A stretch of DNA of 64,000 bases. Source: a virus. Location: positions 1 through 64,000 of IMG/VR virus record IMGVR_UViG_3300044679_000013, one strand, 5' to 3'. The notes below the pieces were generated by a model that saw only the letters and a program-made list of their open reading frames with translations, did no database searches and was not told the DNA's origin. Both the position numbers and the translations under genes were made by a program. How positions within the stretch are numbered: position 1 is the stretch's first letter; the number at the start of each line of letters is the position of its first letter. Shown here one piece after another: positions 7,476 through 16,301 of this stretch.

Positions 7476-7766
7476 ATGGCTAAGAATCCTCCCAAATTTC
7501 GCGTCGGCCAGGTGGTCAGTGTCAAATCCTTCTATGGAAATTTCACACCGGGGAAAACTGGGCCTGGATTTAAGGGTAAGCGCGGTTGGCGGCATGGATT
7601 CCAGTTCGGGAAGATCGTAAAAATCTCGCCGACACCGAATAGGCCGCCATTCAGGCTAAGTGCTCCACACTGTTACTTTTTAGATGGCTGGATGTCGGCT
7701 CAGACGGAGGATGATCTTAGAGCGTTAACGAGGAAAGAATCGGATCGGCCCACGGAGGAAAAATGA
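7476..7766 (+). CDS. Hypothetical protein
   Basis: The 96-residue product is basic in its first half (Lys, Gly and aromatic residues, beta-rich) and charged at the C-terminus, where the last codons come from the 17-bp repeat. Its stop overlaps the next ATG (ATGA). Function is unknown; the first half resembles small SH3-like barrels only loosely. Confidence 0.65.
   Translation: MAKNPPKFRVGQVVSVKSFYGNFTPGKTGPGFKGKRGWRHGFQFGKIVKISPTPNRPPFRLSAPHCYFLDGWMSAQTEDDLRALTRKESDRPTEEK
7740..7756 (+). repeat. 17-bp direct repeat, copy 2
   Basis: This is the second exact copy of the repeat at 7448. It supplies GGAGGAAAA immediately after it as the ribosome site for the gene at 7763. Confidence 0.75.
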
Positions 7767-8032
7767 GCGTTGCACTGAGAACGATTTGCGTGCTTCTGTT
7801 GGCGGCGGTTGCGGCAAGAGAATACGTGCACCATCTCCCAAAGCAGCCGGAGGATATTCATGTGACTTCGGTTCAGGATGCCTACGGTCACGGATACTCG
7901 ATTGTTTACAGCACGCCTCACAAACAGATTTTCGCCGCGACTGACGGTGACCAGCGGATTGAGGTATGCGTGGAGTGGCACAAGGGCGAAACTCTGGACA
8001 ATCAGACGTGTAAATTCGAGGACCCTCAATGA
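7763..8032 (+). CDS. Small exported protein
   Basis: GGAGGAAAA precedes the ATG. Residues 4-18 form a signal peptide or signal anchor, followed by about 70 residues with two Cys near the C-terminus that may form a disulphide. Function is unknown. Confidence 0.65.
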   Translation: MSVALRTICVLLLAAVAAREYVHHLPKQPEDIHVTSVQDAYGHGYSIVYSTPHKQIFAATDGDQRIEVCVEWHKGETLDNQTCKFEDPQ

Positions 8033-8066
8033 CTCCATCCAGGATTCAGCGCAATAGGAGGAAGAG

Positions 8067-8153
8067 ATGAGCGGACAGGTATTCATACTGTGGATCGTTT
8101 TGGTGGTCATCCTAATAGCGGCGCTATCGAGAGGGGCTGATGGCAGAGGATAA
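8067..8153 (+). CDS. 28-residue membrane peptide
   Basis: AGGAGGAAGAG gives a strong ribosome site. The peptide is one hydrophobic helix (residues 5-20) with a short basic tail, a single-pass membrane microprotein. It overlaps the start of the next gene by 14 bases. Confidence 0.55.
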   Translation: MSGQVFILWIVLVVILIAALSRGADGRG

Positions 8154-8436
8154 GCAGAGCACGCCGCGCAACGTTAGCACAATAGACTTACTGAAACACT
8201 TGTGCGCACTGCCGGACTTTCGGCCTAAACGAGAACTCATCGGATGCCCACGCTGCGGCAGCAAATTACGCGCCTTCCGAGAGCAGCAGTGTTATGAATC
8301 GCCGCACAAATGGCACTATGAGAGACCGGGGCGGAAGGCACGTCGCAAATGGTCACGTCCAGCAGCAATGCCGATGAACCGTCTGAACTCGGGGAACCCC
8401 AACTACACGCCGTACCAAACAGGAGAATCGAAATGA
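8140..8436 (+). CDS. CxxC protein
   Basis: The 98-residue product contains CPRCGSK followed by a further Cys 12 residues later, and a basic Arg/Lys segment that could contact nucleic acid. The stop overlaps the next ATG (ATGA). Confidence 0.65.
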   Translation: MAEDKQSTPRNVSTIDLLKHLCALPDFRPKRELIGCPRCGSKLRAFREQQCYESPHKWHYERPGRKARRKWSRPAAMPMNRLNSGNPNYTPYQTGESK

Positions 8437-8867
8437 CGAAAGAAGAACTGGCAGCCCGGTTGAACGGTCGGCAGTATCAAGAGGAAATCCGCGAAGACGA
8501 AGAGTTGATTGCCAAGCGGGAAGGTTTGCTCGTGATCTTTGGAGCGTCGGACGATCTGTGCGAGTTGCGGGGAGCGATTAACGATGAGGTCTCGGCGTGG
8601 CAAGGCGCGGATATCCACATCAGCAAGGGCGGCCAACTACTCGCAACTATCGAGAAAGATGAAGCCGAAGTGCTGAAGAAATATGGAGTCCTGAAAGTCG
8701 TGGAAGACGCACAAAAAGCGGCTACGAAGGTAACGGCGCAATGGTGCAAAACGAAGGATTTTTCGTGGACCTTGGAAACTTCCGCGCCGCACGCAACTTT
8801 CGACATCATGGAAGACGAGGACGGCTACTGTCGCGGCGTCGTATTGGATTTGAAAGAATTACAGTAG
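8433..8867 (+). CDS. Conserved phage hypothetical protein
   Basis: The start is the ATG after AGGAGAATCGAA. The 144-residue product begins with a TKEELAARLNGR segment and has an FGASDDLCELRGAI segment. I recall this pattern from small phage proteins of unknown function. The second half holds Cys and Trp residues without a motif. It is acidic and soluble. Confidence 0.75.
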   Translation: MTKEELAARLNGRQYQEEIREDEELIAKREGLLVIFGASDDLCELRGAINDEVSAWQGADIHISKGGQLLATIEKDEAEVLKKYGVLKVVEDAQKAATKVTAQWCKTKDFSWTLETSAPHATFDIMEDEDGYCRGVVLDLKELQ

Positions 8868-8981
8868 CCACGGAGACAGGTGACGGTAGGTAGGTCCCTG
8901 TCCCAAAGCTGCCAGACGCGGAGACGTGCTTCGTAGAATAGAAAGGATTTTGAGAGCCAAGCGCAGGCCAGGAGGAATGAG

Positions 8982-9149
8982 ATGCTCAAGCTTATTGCGG
9001 GTTTCGTACTCGGTATAACCCTAGGTTCGCGTATACCCGTTAACTTTCAGGCGCCATGGATTAGCGTGGTTGTCGCCGCATGTTCCGTAGGCATTCTCAT
9101 TGGCGGGGCTGTCTCCAATCCAGGGAGTGCCGAGGAGCCAAGGAAATGA
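8982..9149 (+). CDS. 55-residue membrane protein
   Basis: AGGAGGAATGAG precedes the ATG. Two hydrophobic segments (about residues 3-15 and 26-45) suggest a two-pass membrane protein. The stop overlaps the start of the next gene. The 114 bases before it hold no gene. Confidence 0.6.
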   Translation: MLKLIAGFVLGITLGSRIPVNFQAPWISVVVAACSVGILIGGAVSNPGSAEEPRK

Positions 9150-9319
9150 TGCCCAACTCAATCGAGGACGTTCCGATGGTCTGCGACATTTGCGGCTCAA
9201 CCTTCCGGCTTGGCGACTGTGAAGCGAAAGACGCTTACGAGCACGACGGACCCTATGAAGGTGAGATTGGCTGCCCTGTCGCGGATTGCGGCGGAACGAT
9301 GCGCGAATTCGGACGATAA
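9146..9319 (+). CDS. 57-residue zinc-ribbon protein
   Basis: The start is the ATG after AAGGAA that overlaps the preceding stop. The product has CDIC, then a DGPYEGEIGCP turn and a second Cys, CPVADCG, giving a C4 zinc ribbon. Confidence 0.65.
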   Translation: MMPNSIEDVPMVCDICGSTFRLGDCEAKDAYEHDGPYEGEIGCPVADCGGTMREFGR

Positions 9320-9331
9320 ACGGAGGGCTGA

Positions 9332-9352
9332 ATGAAACGACTATTTTACTAG
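9332..9352 (+). other. Six-codon mini-ORF (possible leader peptide)
   Basis: ACGGAGGGCTGA, a strong ribosome site, precedes ATG and a six-residue frame (MKRLFY) that ends in TAG, 88 bases before the PEP-CTERM gene. It may be a regulatory leader or a truncated gene start. Confidence 0.35.
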
Positions 9353-9440
9353 AGTCTAAAGTCCTCTTGCGGTTCTGCCCATTTCAGAGTAAACCTTACG
9401 GTGTTTTTGGGCACCTAACCTCAGTTGAAAAGAGGCCCCA

Positions 9441-10049
9441 ATGCGCCGACTCTTGCTAGCCTTTCTCGTTCTCGCCAGCCCAGTTTTTGCCGACTCCATC
9501 CCGCAGCCAGTGACAAACCTGCCCATGACAGGAATGGAGGTCTTGGGATTCTTTAACTCTTCTACCAACTACGATTTGGGAGTAACGAATATTCCTCAAG
9601 GGACTACCATCTGCGGGGGGATTTGCGTATCCCTAGAGATGCAGGATGGAGTCACCACGGGTAGTTCCTCCCCTGCTGGGGAATTGAACTCTGCCTGGGT
9701 CTACGATTTCGGCCCTAATGGGTCCATAATGTTTGGCCATCTCGGAAAAGTCTCACTCATTGGCGATGAACTGACAGCCATTTTTAGCGGCAAGGAAGGT
9801 ATAACATCTGGAGGTATTCGGTCGTGGTATACCGTTCAGGGAACATATTCCGACAATATCTCCGGGTTATTAAAGGGAACAATTACCTACGGGACTGGGG
9901 GGATCGTCCTGAACCGAGAGCAGTATATTGGCACATCCCCAGTGCCAGAACCGGGAACGCTGGTTTTGCTTGGGACTGGGCTGCTGTTAGTCTACTTTGG
10001 CTTCTACAATGTTACTCGGAGCCGTAAGCACCTTTTTCCCCGCCACTAA
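9441..10049 (+). CDS. PEP-CTERM sorting-domain protein
   Basis: An N-terminal signal peptide (residues 1-18, ending VFA|DS) is followed by a beta-rich ectodomain. The C-terminus is a PEP-CTERM anchor: PVPEPGT at about residues 167-173, a hydrophobic helix, then a basic RSRK cluster. Exosortase of the host would cleave near the PEP motif and release or anchor the protein at the surface. Such proteins are typical of exopolysaccharide-making bacteria and very rare in phages. The 3' end overlaps the convergent tail gene by 63 bases. It is likely cargo acting on the host surface. Confidence 0.9.
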   Translation: MRRLLLAFLVLASPVFADSIPQPVTNLPMTGMEVLGFFNSSTNYDLGVTNIPQGTTICGGICVSLEMQDGVTTGSSSPAGELNSAWVYDFGPNGSIMFGHLGKVSLIGDELTAIFSGKEGITSGGIRSWYTVQGTYSDNISGLLKGTITYGTGGIVLNREQYIGTSPVPEPGTLVLLGTGLLLVYFGFYNVTRSRKHLFPRH

Positions 10050-10628
10050 ATCGTTGGCTCGGATGTCGAAGTAGCAGAGCTTATTCTTTCGAGTGCATGG
10101 GGCGGTAAAAGAGGTTGCGGTCACGGTCGCGACTTTGGGCGGCGCAGGACAGGTCGATTCCGCACAATCATAGACGTTATAAGACTCTACGGTAATTCCT
10201 GTCTGTGGTAAGGGCGGCTCCCATTGAAGCGGGACGTTCTCTGCCGTAATCGTTCCTACGGTCAGATTAATCGGTGCGTTCGGGATTGGGTTGGCAGGGA
10301 CTGCGGCAGAGACTTGAGAACTGTATCCGCTTTCGCCAGAAGAATCTACGGCGGTAGCCACATAGAAGTAAGTTTGGCTGAATCCCACGGTCGTATCCGT
10401 GTAGGCGCAGGTCGAGCTCATTGGACTTGTGCCGAGGATCGTATAAGGTCCGCCACTGGTTGTACTGCGGTAGAAATTGAATCCTGTGGCCGCTGCGCCT
10501 GTTGGGGAAGGCGTACAGGATAGGGCGACACTTGGACCCGTGCTGGAGGTTGCTGGAGTGACTTTGGCCTTTACCTGCCCAAATAAAGGCAGGCTAATAG
10601 CTAGGACGAAAGAGATCAGATAACGCAT
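9987..10628 (-). CDS. Exported protein with fibronectin type III-like domains
   Basis: AAGGAG precedes the ATG. A signal peptide (residues 1-17, LFG|QV) is followed by two fibronectin type III-like repeats: one with FNFYRSTTSGGPYT and TYFYVATAVD, the second starting near PINLTV and ending with a Cys-rich strand. It is the last gene of the exported tail-protein chain and overlaps both its upstream neighbour (35 bases) and the convergent PEP-CTERM gene. It probably binds surface polymers or joins tail parts. Confidence 0.8.
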   Translation of the reverse strand: MRYLISFVLAISLPLFGQVKAKVTPATSSTGPSVALSCTPSPTGAAATGFNFYRSTTSGGPYTILGTSPMSSTCAYTDTTVGFSQTYFYVATAVDSSGESGYSSQVSAAVPANPIPNAPINLTVGTITAENVPLQWEPPLPQTGITVESYNVYDCAESTCPAPPKVATVTATSFTAPCTRKNKLCYFDIRANDLVAGKKVLTAPSNIVEAKVD

Positions 10629-13600
10629 TGGGATTCTCCTTAAGTATGGAAGCTTTGATATTCGCGAACATTCCTAAAGGTGGGGCGGGGACTGCAATGA
10701 CTGGGATGCCCATATTCAGCATGAGTGAAAACGGTTCGGCGGCGGCGGCTAGACTTGTTGCGAGTCCCGTATTTCCCGGAAATCCGTAGTACATGTCCTC
10801 ATCGCAAATTGCGAATTGGGCGTCTGGAGACTCAGTACAGATTGTGTCTGTGCCTTCAAACTGTTCTCCGGCGTGGTTATTGCCGTTTTCGTAGTGATGG
10901 GCGTACCAAGTCGTTCCGCCTGTTTTCGCAACACTGAAAAGTGAGTTTTGGCCGAGGGCGCAAGTAAAGTTTGGCGGGTTGGTTTGTGTCGGCGTGCCTG
11001 CGGTATTGATTGAACTCGTAATTAAGATTGGTAGCGAGTCATCATTCAGAATTGTTGAGACGGCAGAGTGCATCTGCGCCCCACCGGGAGAAGTCGAGCA
11101 GTTTCCACCTGTTCCACCAGAGGGCAAGGTATAAAGCAATTGGCAGTCAGAAAGATTTGAGCAGCTTGGATCAGAGATTGCCGCGAGGAATTGGTTCAGA
11201 TAGTAGTTTGGATTCGAAGCCGTTCCGAGCCAATTAAACCCGCCAGAAGGATGGCCGTTTTGATTGCCTGAAGTCGTGCCTGTTAATGCCGGCGAATTTC
11301 CCACAGTCCAGATCACGTAATCACAACCAGAACACTGTCCCGGTTGGCCTGACGTTCCCCAGCCCGATAGCCATGTAAACGTCCCAGAGGAGAGCATTCC
11401 GCCAGCGTGAATCCCAAACGTGTAAATGCCCGTTGTAATCGGGACTTCACAGGTCAGGGTTGTTCCGGCTGGGCAAGAGGCTGAGGAAATTGGCGCGTAG
11501 AGAGTTGCGTAGGTTCCAATCGTCCCAATTCCCGTAACGTCGTATTCGAGTCCGGTTCCTGTGCCGCCTGTCGTGGCATGGCCTTGCCCGAGGCTGGCTC
11601 CCGTGCCTGCCGTGACTTGAGTTAGAGCCGTGACTACTCCGCCCGAGACTGTCGCGGTATAAGTATCTCCGTAAGCTCCCGTGATGGTGTCGCCGTTTGT
11701 GTAACCAGTCCCGCCGTGGCTAGCAGTCACACCGTAGGTATAGACTGCCGTTCCCGTCATTCCATCGGTGTCCAAGGTTTCGCAGGTTCCGTTAGCTAAG
11801 GACACAATGAACTGCATGTGGCGCCCCGGCCCACCTTGAGAACCTGAGCCGAGAATGAACTCTACTTTGTCGTCGTAGTTGTCCGTAATCATCGCGCCAG
11901 AGAAGGCGAGTCCAGTGCCAAGCGTCGTGTAGCCGAATCCGGGGCAAGTCGAGATATCATAGAGATTCGTTGTCAGCGAGCTTATGACGCAGTTTCCAGT
12001 TCCGCCTGGGCACAAAGCTCCGGTAGTGTAAGCGAGCACATCGCTTTTCAGCCAGAACGGAGAAGCATAAGGCGTAGAACTATAAAGTGAGTACCAGAGA
12101 GCTTCATTTGATCCGGGGCGCTTCGCCAAGCTTCTTGAAAACGCGCCATAATTCATCGGCGTGTGGTACCAAGCCTTACTGTCTGACGTCACATCTGGGA
12201 TAAAGCAGGGCACGTTATTGCAGAAACTGGAGTCAATATGGCCCGAGAAAATATCCTGTCGCCCCGAGGTCACGAGGACATACATATAATTCCCAAGGCC
12301 ATCGGGAAGAGAAATCCCATGATCGTAAGATTCGCCAGAGGCTGAAGGGCTAAGGGAATTCGTTGCAGTCGTGTAATCCGCCATCGCTACAAATGGCGAG
12401 CACGGAGCACTATCTGATCCACTGCATGGAATCGAGAAATCGTAGGCAAATGTCCCGACCGTTGAGGTGACGGCACAACCCGGAGCGCCATTGCAAAGCG
12501 GAAAAGGTGCGGTGACAAACGGCTGCCAGCCTTGCCCTTGGAGATAACCCGTGGTGTCTGAAGTTGTACTCAGATTCGATAGTGTCTGCGCGACCTTCTG
12601 CACGTTGTAGAGTGTGCCGACGACCTTCGTGCTATTCGTGGAGGAATTCGTCAGCAGAATCTGCCCGTTTAACTGTGTGCAGGTCGTGAAGCCAGAAAGC
12701 CCTATCCATGAATTTGCGGTGAAGGTATTGCTGGCTGTGATTGTGACGATGTTTGACGCGATGGAACAAGCTGTCGAAGTTGCGGTCAGATTGTTTGTTA
12801 GAACAGATGGCGTTCCGGTCTGCGAGAAAACGGCGTTTATGCTGAGTGCAGACGTGACATTGACCGTACAAGGCAAAGTTCCCGAACATCCCCCACCATA
12901 CCAACCGCTGAAAACATAAGAACCTGACGGAGCAGCATTTAACGTCACGCTGCCCGTAAATCCGACAGAGCACGTTCCGGGACAGTTGATTCCGATAGGG
13001 CTACTGGTCACAATCCCTGTACCCGAGACGGAAACGGAAATACTTCCACTACTCGCGGAAAATGTCGCGGACACGGAAGACGCGCCAGTTGCGGTGATTG
13101 AGCAAGTTCCCGTGCCCGAACAACCCGCCCCGGACCATCCTGTAAACGCATACCCAGAACTCGGAGTGGCCGTAAGCACAACTACTGTGCCACTCGCATA
13201 GGTTCCGACACAGGCACTCGGACAATTGATCTGACCTTGATTGTCAGCAACCGATCCGCCTGTCGGAGTGGTTACCGTGATGGTGGGGTTTTGCGAGAAT
13301 GTTAAGCTGGCCTCATCAAGGTTTGCTGTTAGGGTAGTTCCTGCGGAGCCTACGTCTAGCTCGAAATTTACACCGGAATTTTCGCCATAACTGCCGGGAA
13401 GGGCGCCGGAACTGTAGCAGTTGTTAATCGTGTGCTGTACGCCGTCAATCGTGATTGTGTCATAGCACTGTTTCGGATAGCCTCCGGTGCCTGAGGTGTC
13501 TCCGCAGGTCCAGTGGTCGTTCATCGTGATGTGATGCCAGGCCCCGGTAGCGAAGCCAGAAGCGCAAGAGATCGTCGGCGAGGTGTTGTGCCAAGCTTTC

Positions 13601-15672
13601 CCACCTTGATCCCAGATTTGCAGGTTTCCCGAAGAAGTTACGCATTGCGTGCCAAAATAAAACTCGGTATTATTCGCCAGACAAGATGGGTTCGAGGTCG
13701 CCTTGACATACTCATAAAGATCGAACTCATTAGCATTTCCTGAGCTGTTGGTCGAGCCCGAATAATATTCGAAGTCATTCGTGAGAACGGTTGCGAGGTC
13801 TTGCGGCCCAGCATTGTAAAACCATCCTACGCAACCTTCCGGCGCGCTAATGAGAGTAAACAGGCTTGAGAATCCATCTAGCGATGGGCTCGTGTTCCCG
13901 ATGGTGTGCGGATAACTTGAAGGCCCGGTGGGATCTCCGCATCCCGTATCAATGTAGGGAGGGGTGGCCCAACCGATTGCAGGACTGCCGCTGGAGGTTG
14001 GCGGGATATCATCAATATTTGAGGTAATTGTGCCTCCGACCGTAAAGCTTGCAGAGGCTACGGAACTGTTCGTATCTCCGCTGAGTGTTGCTAAGACTTT
14101 GACGGTTTCCGTTGCGCTTACATTGACCGTCCCGCCATTCGCTAGAGTGGTTCCGTGTGAGCAGGTTCCGGGAGTCGTCGCGGTTGGAGTTGAGCTGTCA
14201 GTCGTATAGCAGAGGGTTGCCCCGCTGGTCGAACTGGTAATCGTGACAATCTGTCCATTGGCAAATTGCGTTCCGGTTGGCGGGGTAAAGACAGGCGTGG
14301 AAGCAGTAGCGCCGGTAAATTGATAGGCTCCACGATCTGTGGTGAAGGTGACACCATTCACGTCCACAGTGTAAGGCGAACTGAGCGCGAGCCGGTTGTT
14401 CCAATCAGCATTGTCGGAAGCGAGATTGAAATTGCTGGAGGGCCAGTTGACGAAGGGGTTAGGTGCACCGGAGGTTACGTGTACATCGTGCGTCCCACTG
14501 CCAAAGCCGCTGCCAGAGTTTAGAAATGAGTTGTAGTCCGAAGTGACTGTCGTGCTGTTCGTGCTAAGTCCGATGGTGCCTGAATAATTCCCGTAATAGA
14601 GATTGTTCTCGATGGTGGCACTGCTACCCGTGTTTCCGTCTGCGAATCCGATGCCGCACGCCGATACCCCCAAACTCGTAGTCGATGGCTGAGGGCAGTT
14701 GATAATCGTATTTTGAACATAGGTAATGTTCGTACAAACTGAACTGTTGATACAGTCGAAAGCTGCGTCCGATGTGCTAGGCAGCCAAGACGCTTGCGGG
14801 GAGGAATAAACAACCGTGTTGTTATAGAACAACCAGTTATTTTTCGTACCTCCTTCCCCAAAGGTCCAGATGGCGGTTCCAGCTATGTCTCGATAAACAT
14901 TGTTGGAACGGACGCCGTTGTTGCTTGACGGGATGACGTACTCTGCCTGCCCGTGTGCATTATTCGTCGCACCGTTTACTTCTGTGCCCCAAAAATAAGT
15001 GTGATCAACCGTACTATTGCTGGGGATATTCTGCATAAATACGGTGCCGGAATTGTGTAGGTAAGAGAACCCTAAATAAAAGCCTGTGCCCCCTTGAAAA
15101 ATCTCATAGTTATTATCGTTGTTGTAACCTGAGGCCAACAGTTCGATATATTTGATGGTTACATTAGTCGAGCTTTCCAACTCGATGACCGTAGTTTCGG
15201 TCCCGGTTCCCACCAGCTTGAATCCGCAATCGGATGGGGTGGGGGGCGATGCGGTGACGGTGGAACCCGGCGCGCCTCCGCAACCCGAGGCCGTAGAAGT
15301 GCCGTTTCCGTTCAGGGTGAAGTAATTAGCATCCACCACAAGTGCGTTACCGCCACTGGTGAATATGGCTTGCGAGGAACCCATTGTGCTCGTATTCCAG
15401 CCCGTCGATGTGCAATTGTCGTAGCTCTGCGCCTTGCGAAATTCGACCGTCAAAGTACCGGAGGCGGCTTGGCTGAATTCATAAGAACCGTAAGTACCAT
15501 CAGCGAAGTAATAGATGTCGCCTCGCGTTAGTGTGCCAGGAGGCCCGGCATAGGAGTTGTTCCAGTCTGCCCCGGTTTTAGATCCTGCTCCAGATACGCT
15601 TACCGTATGGCACGCTCCGAAAGCCAACGGAGCACTAAATAAACACGCGAGTAATAGGAGTAAGCGTCTCAT
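10594..15672 (-). CDS. Giant exported tail-spike-like protein (1692 aa)
   Basis: The start is the ATG at 15672, in an ATGA overlap with the gene before it; it opens directly onto a signal peptide, MRRLLLLLACLFSAPLAFG. In order the protein shows a right-handed beta-helix of pectate-lyase type (roughly residues 100-460), a chitobiase C-terminal-type repeat (about 465-555), a LamG-like concanavalin segment (about 570-790), two divergent InlB-type repeats with GWSGAGC and GWYGGGC (about 795-960), and a long C-terminal region containing a GGTGYTNGD repeat typical of phage fibres. The architecture is that of a polysaccharide-binding or polysaccharide-degrading spike. Catalytic residues cannot be named. 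Confidence 0.8.
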   Translation of the reverse strand: MRRLLLLLACLFSAPLAFGACHTVSVSGAGSKTGADWNNSYAGPPGTLTRGDIYYFADGTYGSYEFSQAASGTLTVEFRKAQSYDNCTSTGWNTSTMGSSQAIFTSGGNALVVDANYFTLNGNGTSTASGCGGAPGSTVTASPPTPSDCGFKLVGTGTETTVIELESSTNVTIKYIELLASGYNNDNNYEIFQGGTGFYLGFSYLHNSGTVFMQNIPSNSTVDHTYFWGTEVNGATNNAHGQAEYVIPSSNNGVRSNNVYRDIAGTAIWTFGEGGTKNNWLFYNNTVVYSSPQASWLPSTSDAAFDCINSSVCTNITYVQNTIINCPQPSTTSLGVSACGIGFADGNTGSSATIENNLYYGNYSGTIGLSTNSTTVTSDYNSFLNSGSGFGSGTHDVHVTSGAPNPFVNWPSSNFNLASDNADWNNRLALSSPYTVDVNGVTFTTDRGAYQFTGATASTPVFTPPTGTQFANGQIVTITSSTSGATLCYTTDSSTPTATTPGTCSHGTTLANGGTVNVSATETVKVLATLSGDTNSSVASASFTVGGTITSNIDDIPPTSSGSPAIGWATPPYIDTGCGDPTGPSSYPHTIGNTSPSLDGFSSLFTLISAPEGCVGWFYNAGPQDLATVLTNDFEYYSGSTNSSGNANEFDLYEYVKATSNPSCLANNTEFYFGTQCVTSSGNLQIWDQGGKAWHNTSPTISCASGFATGAWHHITMNDHWTCGDTSGTGGYPKQCYDTITIDGVQHTINNCYSSGALPGSYGENSGVNFELDVGSAGTTLTANLDEASLTFSQNPTITVTTPTGGSVADNQGQINCPSACVGTYASGTVVVLTATPSSGYAFTGWSGAGCSGTGTCSITATGASSVSATFSASSGSISVSVSGTGIVTSSPIGINCPGTCSVGFTGSVTLNAAPSGSYVFSGWYGGGCSGTLPCTVNVTSALSINAVFSQTGTPSVLTNNLTATSTACSIASNIVTITASNTFTANSWIGLSGFTTCTQLNGQILLTNSSTNSTKVVGTLYNVQKVAQTLSNLSTTSDTTGYLQGQGWQPFVTAPFPLCNGAPGCAVTSTVGTFAYDFSIPCSGSDSAPCSPFVAMADYTTATNSLSPSASGESYDHGISLPDGLGNYMYVLVTSGRQDIFSGHIDSSFCNNVPCFIPDVTSDSKAWYHTPMNYGAFSRSLAKRPGSNEALWYSLYSSTPYASPFWLKSDVLAYTTGALCPGGTGNCVISSLTTNLYDISTCPGFGYTTLGTGLAFSGAMITDNYDDKVEFILGSGSQGGPGRHMQFIVSLANGTCETLDTDGMTGTAVYTYGVTASHGGTGYTNGDTITGAYGDTYTATVSGGVVTALTQVTAGTGASLGQGHATTGGTGTGLEYDVTGIGTIGTYATLYAPISSASCPAGTTLTCEVPITTGIYTFGIHAGGMLSSGTFTWLSGWGTSGQPGQCSGCDYVIWTVGNSPALTGTTSGNQNGHPSGGFNWLGTASNPNYYLNQFLAAISDPSCSNLSDCQLLYTLPSGGTGGNCSTSPGGAQMHSAVSTILNDDSLPILITSSINTAGTPTQTNPPNFTCALGQNSLFSVAKTGGTTWYAHHYENGNNHAGEQFEGTDTICTESPDAQFAICDEDMYYGFPGNTGLATSLAAAAEPFSLMLNMGIPVIAVPAPPLGMFANIKASILKENPNALSDLFRPSY

Positions 15673-16301
15673 TCTTGCGGACCCGGTGAAAGGATCCAAG
15701 TTAAAGGAATCCCCTTCCAAAACTGTTTATGCTGGTTCCATAACTGATTCGGAACGAACTTGCCATGTCGGACTAGCGCAGGGCTTGGCGGGACGAATTG
15801 CCTGAAGGCTCTACGTTTCTCCGTCGTACCTCCCAGCGGCGTAAGGTTGCCATAGTAAGTGCATTTCATAGGCTCATGAGTGCATACTTGCGCGCCAATG
15901 CCGAACGATGGTCCTCTGCCATCATTCCAACAGTACGAAGTTATGTGGGTCTGCGCCTTGTCCATGACCAGCGCATAATGGTCGCAGCCGAAAATGATCG
16001 TGTCGTCTACTTTGATTGCTGCAACCCATCCGGGCGCGTCATCAACTATCTGATGGCTCATATACGGCTTTGATGGGAGTGTTGCCCAATCTTTGACAGA
16101 TTGAAAATCTTGAGGATGAACGAGAGTCCACTGTACGGACACGCGCTGGGCAAACATCGGCAGCGAGAGCAATAAGAAGATAGCGAACTGGAGAAGTGCG
16201 TATGCCTGACCTTTATTGAGATTGGAGAAACTGCGGCCCACGATGAGGGTCAGGACCTCTGGTATCATGTACAGTGCGTCCCAGAATCGCGCTAGCTTCA
16301 T
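15669..16301 (-). CDS. Membrane-anchored or exported hypothetical protein
   Basis: The 210-residue product is coupled to both neighbours by 4-base overlaps. A hydrophobic segment at about residues 35-51 ends in a signal-peptidase-like MFAQ, so export could begin from an internal start or the first 34 residues could be cytoplasmic. The remainder is rich in His, Cys and Trp with no motif that I recognise. It lies inside the exported tail cluster. Confidence 0.6.
   Translation of the reverse strand: MKLARFWDALYMIPEVLTLIVGRSFSNLNKGQAYALLQFAIFLLLSLPMFAQRVSVQWTLVHPQDFQSVKDWATLPSKPYMSHQIVDDAPGWVAAIKVDDTIIFGCDHYALVMDKAQTHITSYCWNDGRGPSFGIGAQVCTHEPMKCTYYGNLTPLGGTTEKRRAFRQFVPPSPALVRHGKFVPNQLWNQHKQFWKGIPLTWILSPGPQE

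Noticed and set aside
13500-13530. Partial match to the 27-bp hairpin inside the giant spike gene
   Set aside because: Only a few bases of one arm match and there is no gene start nearby.
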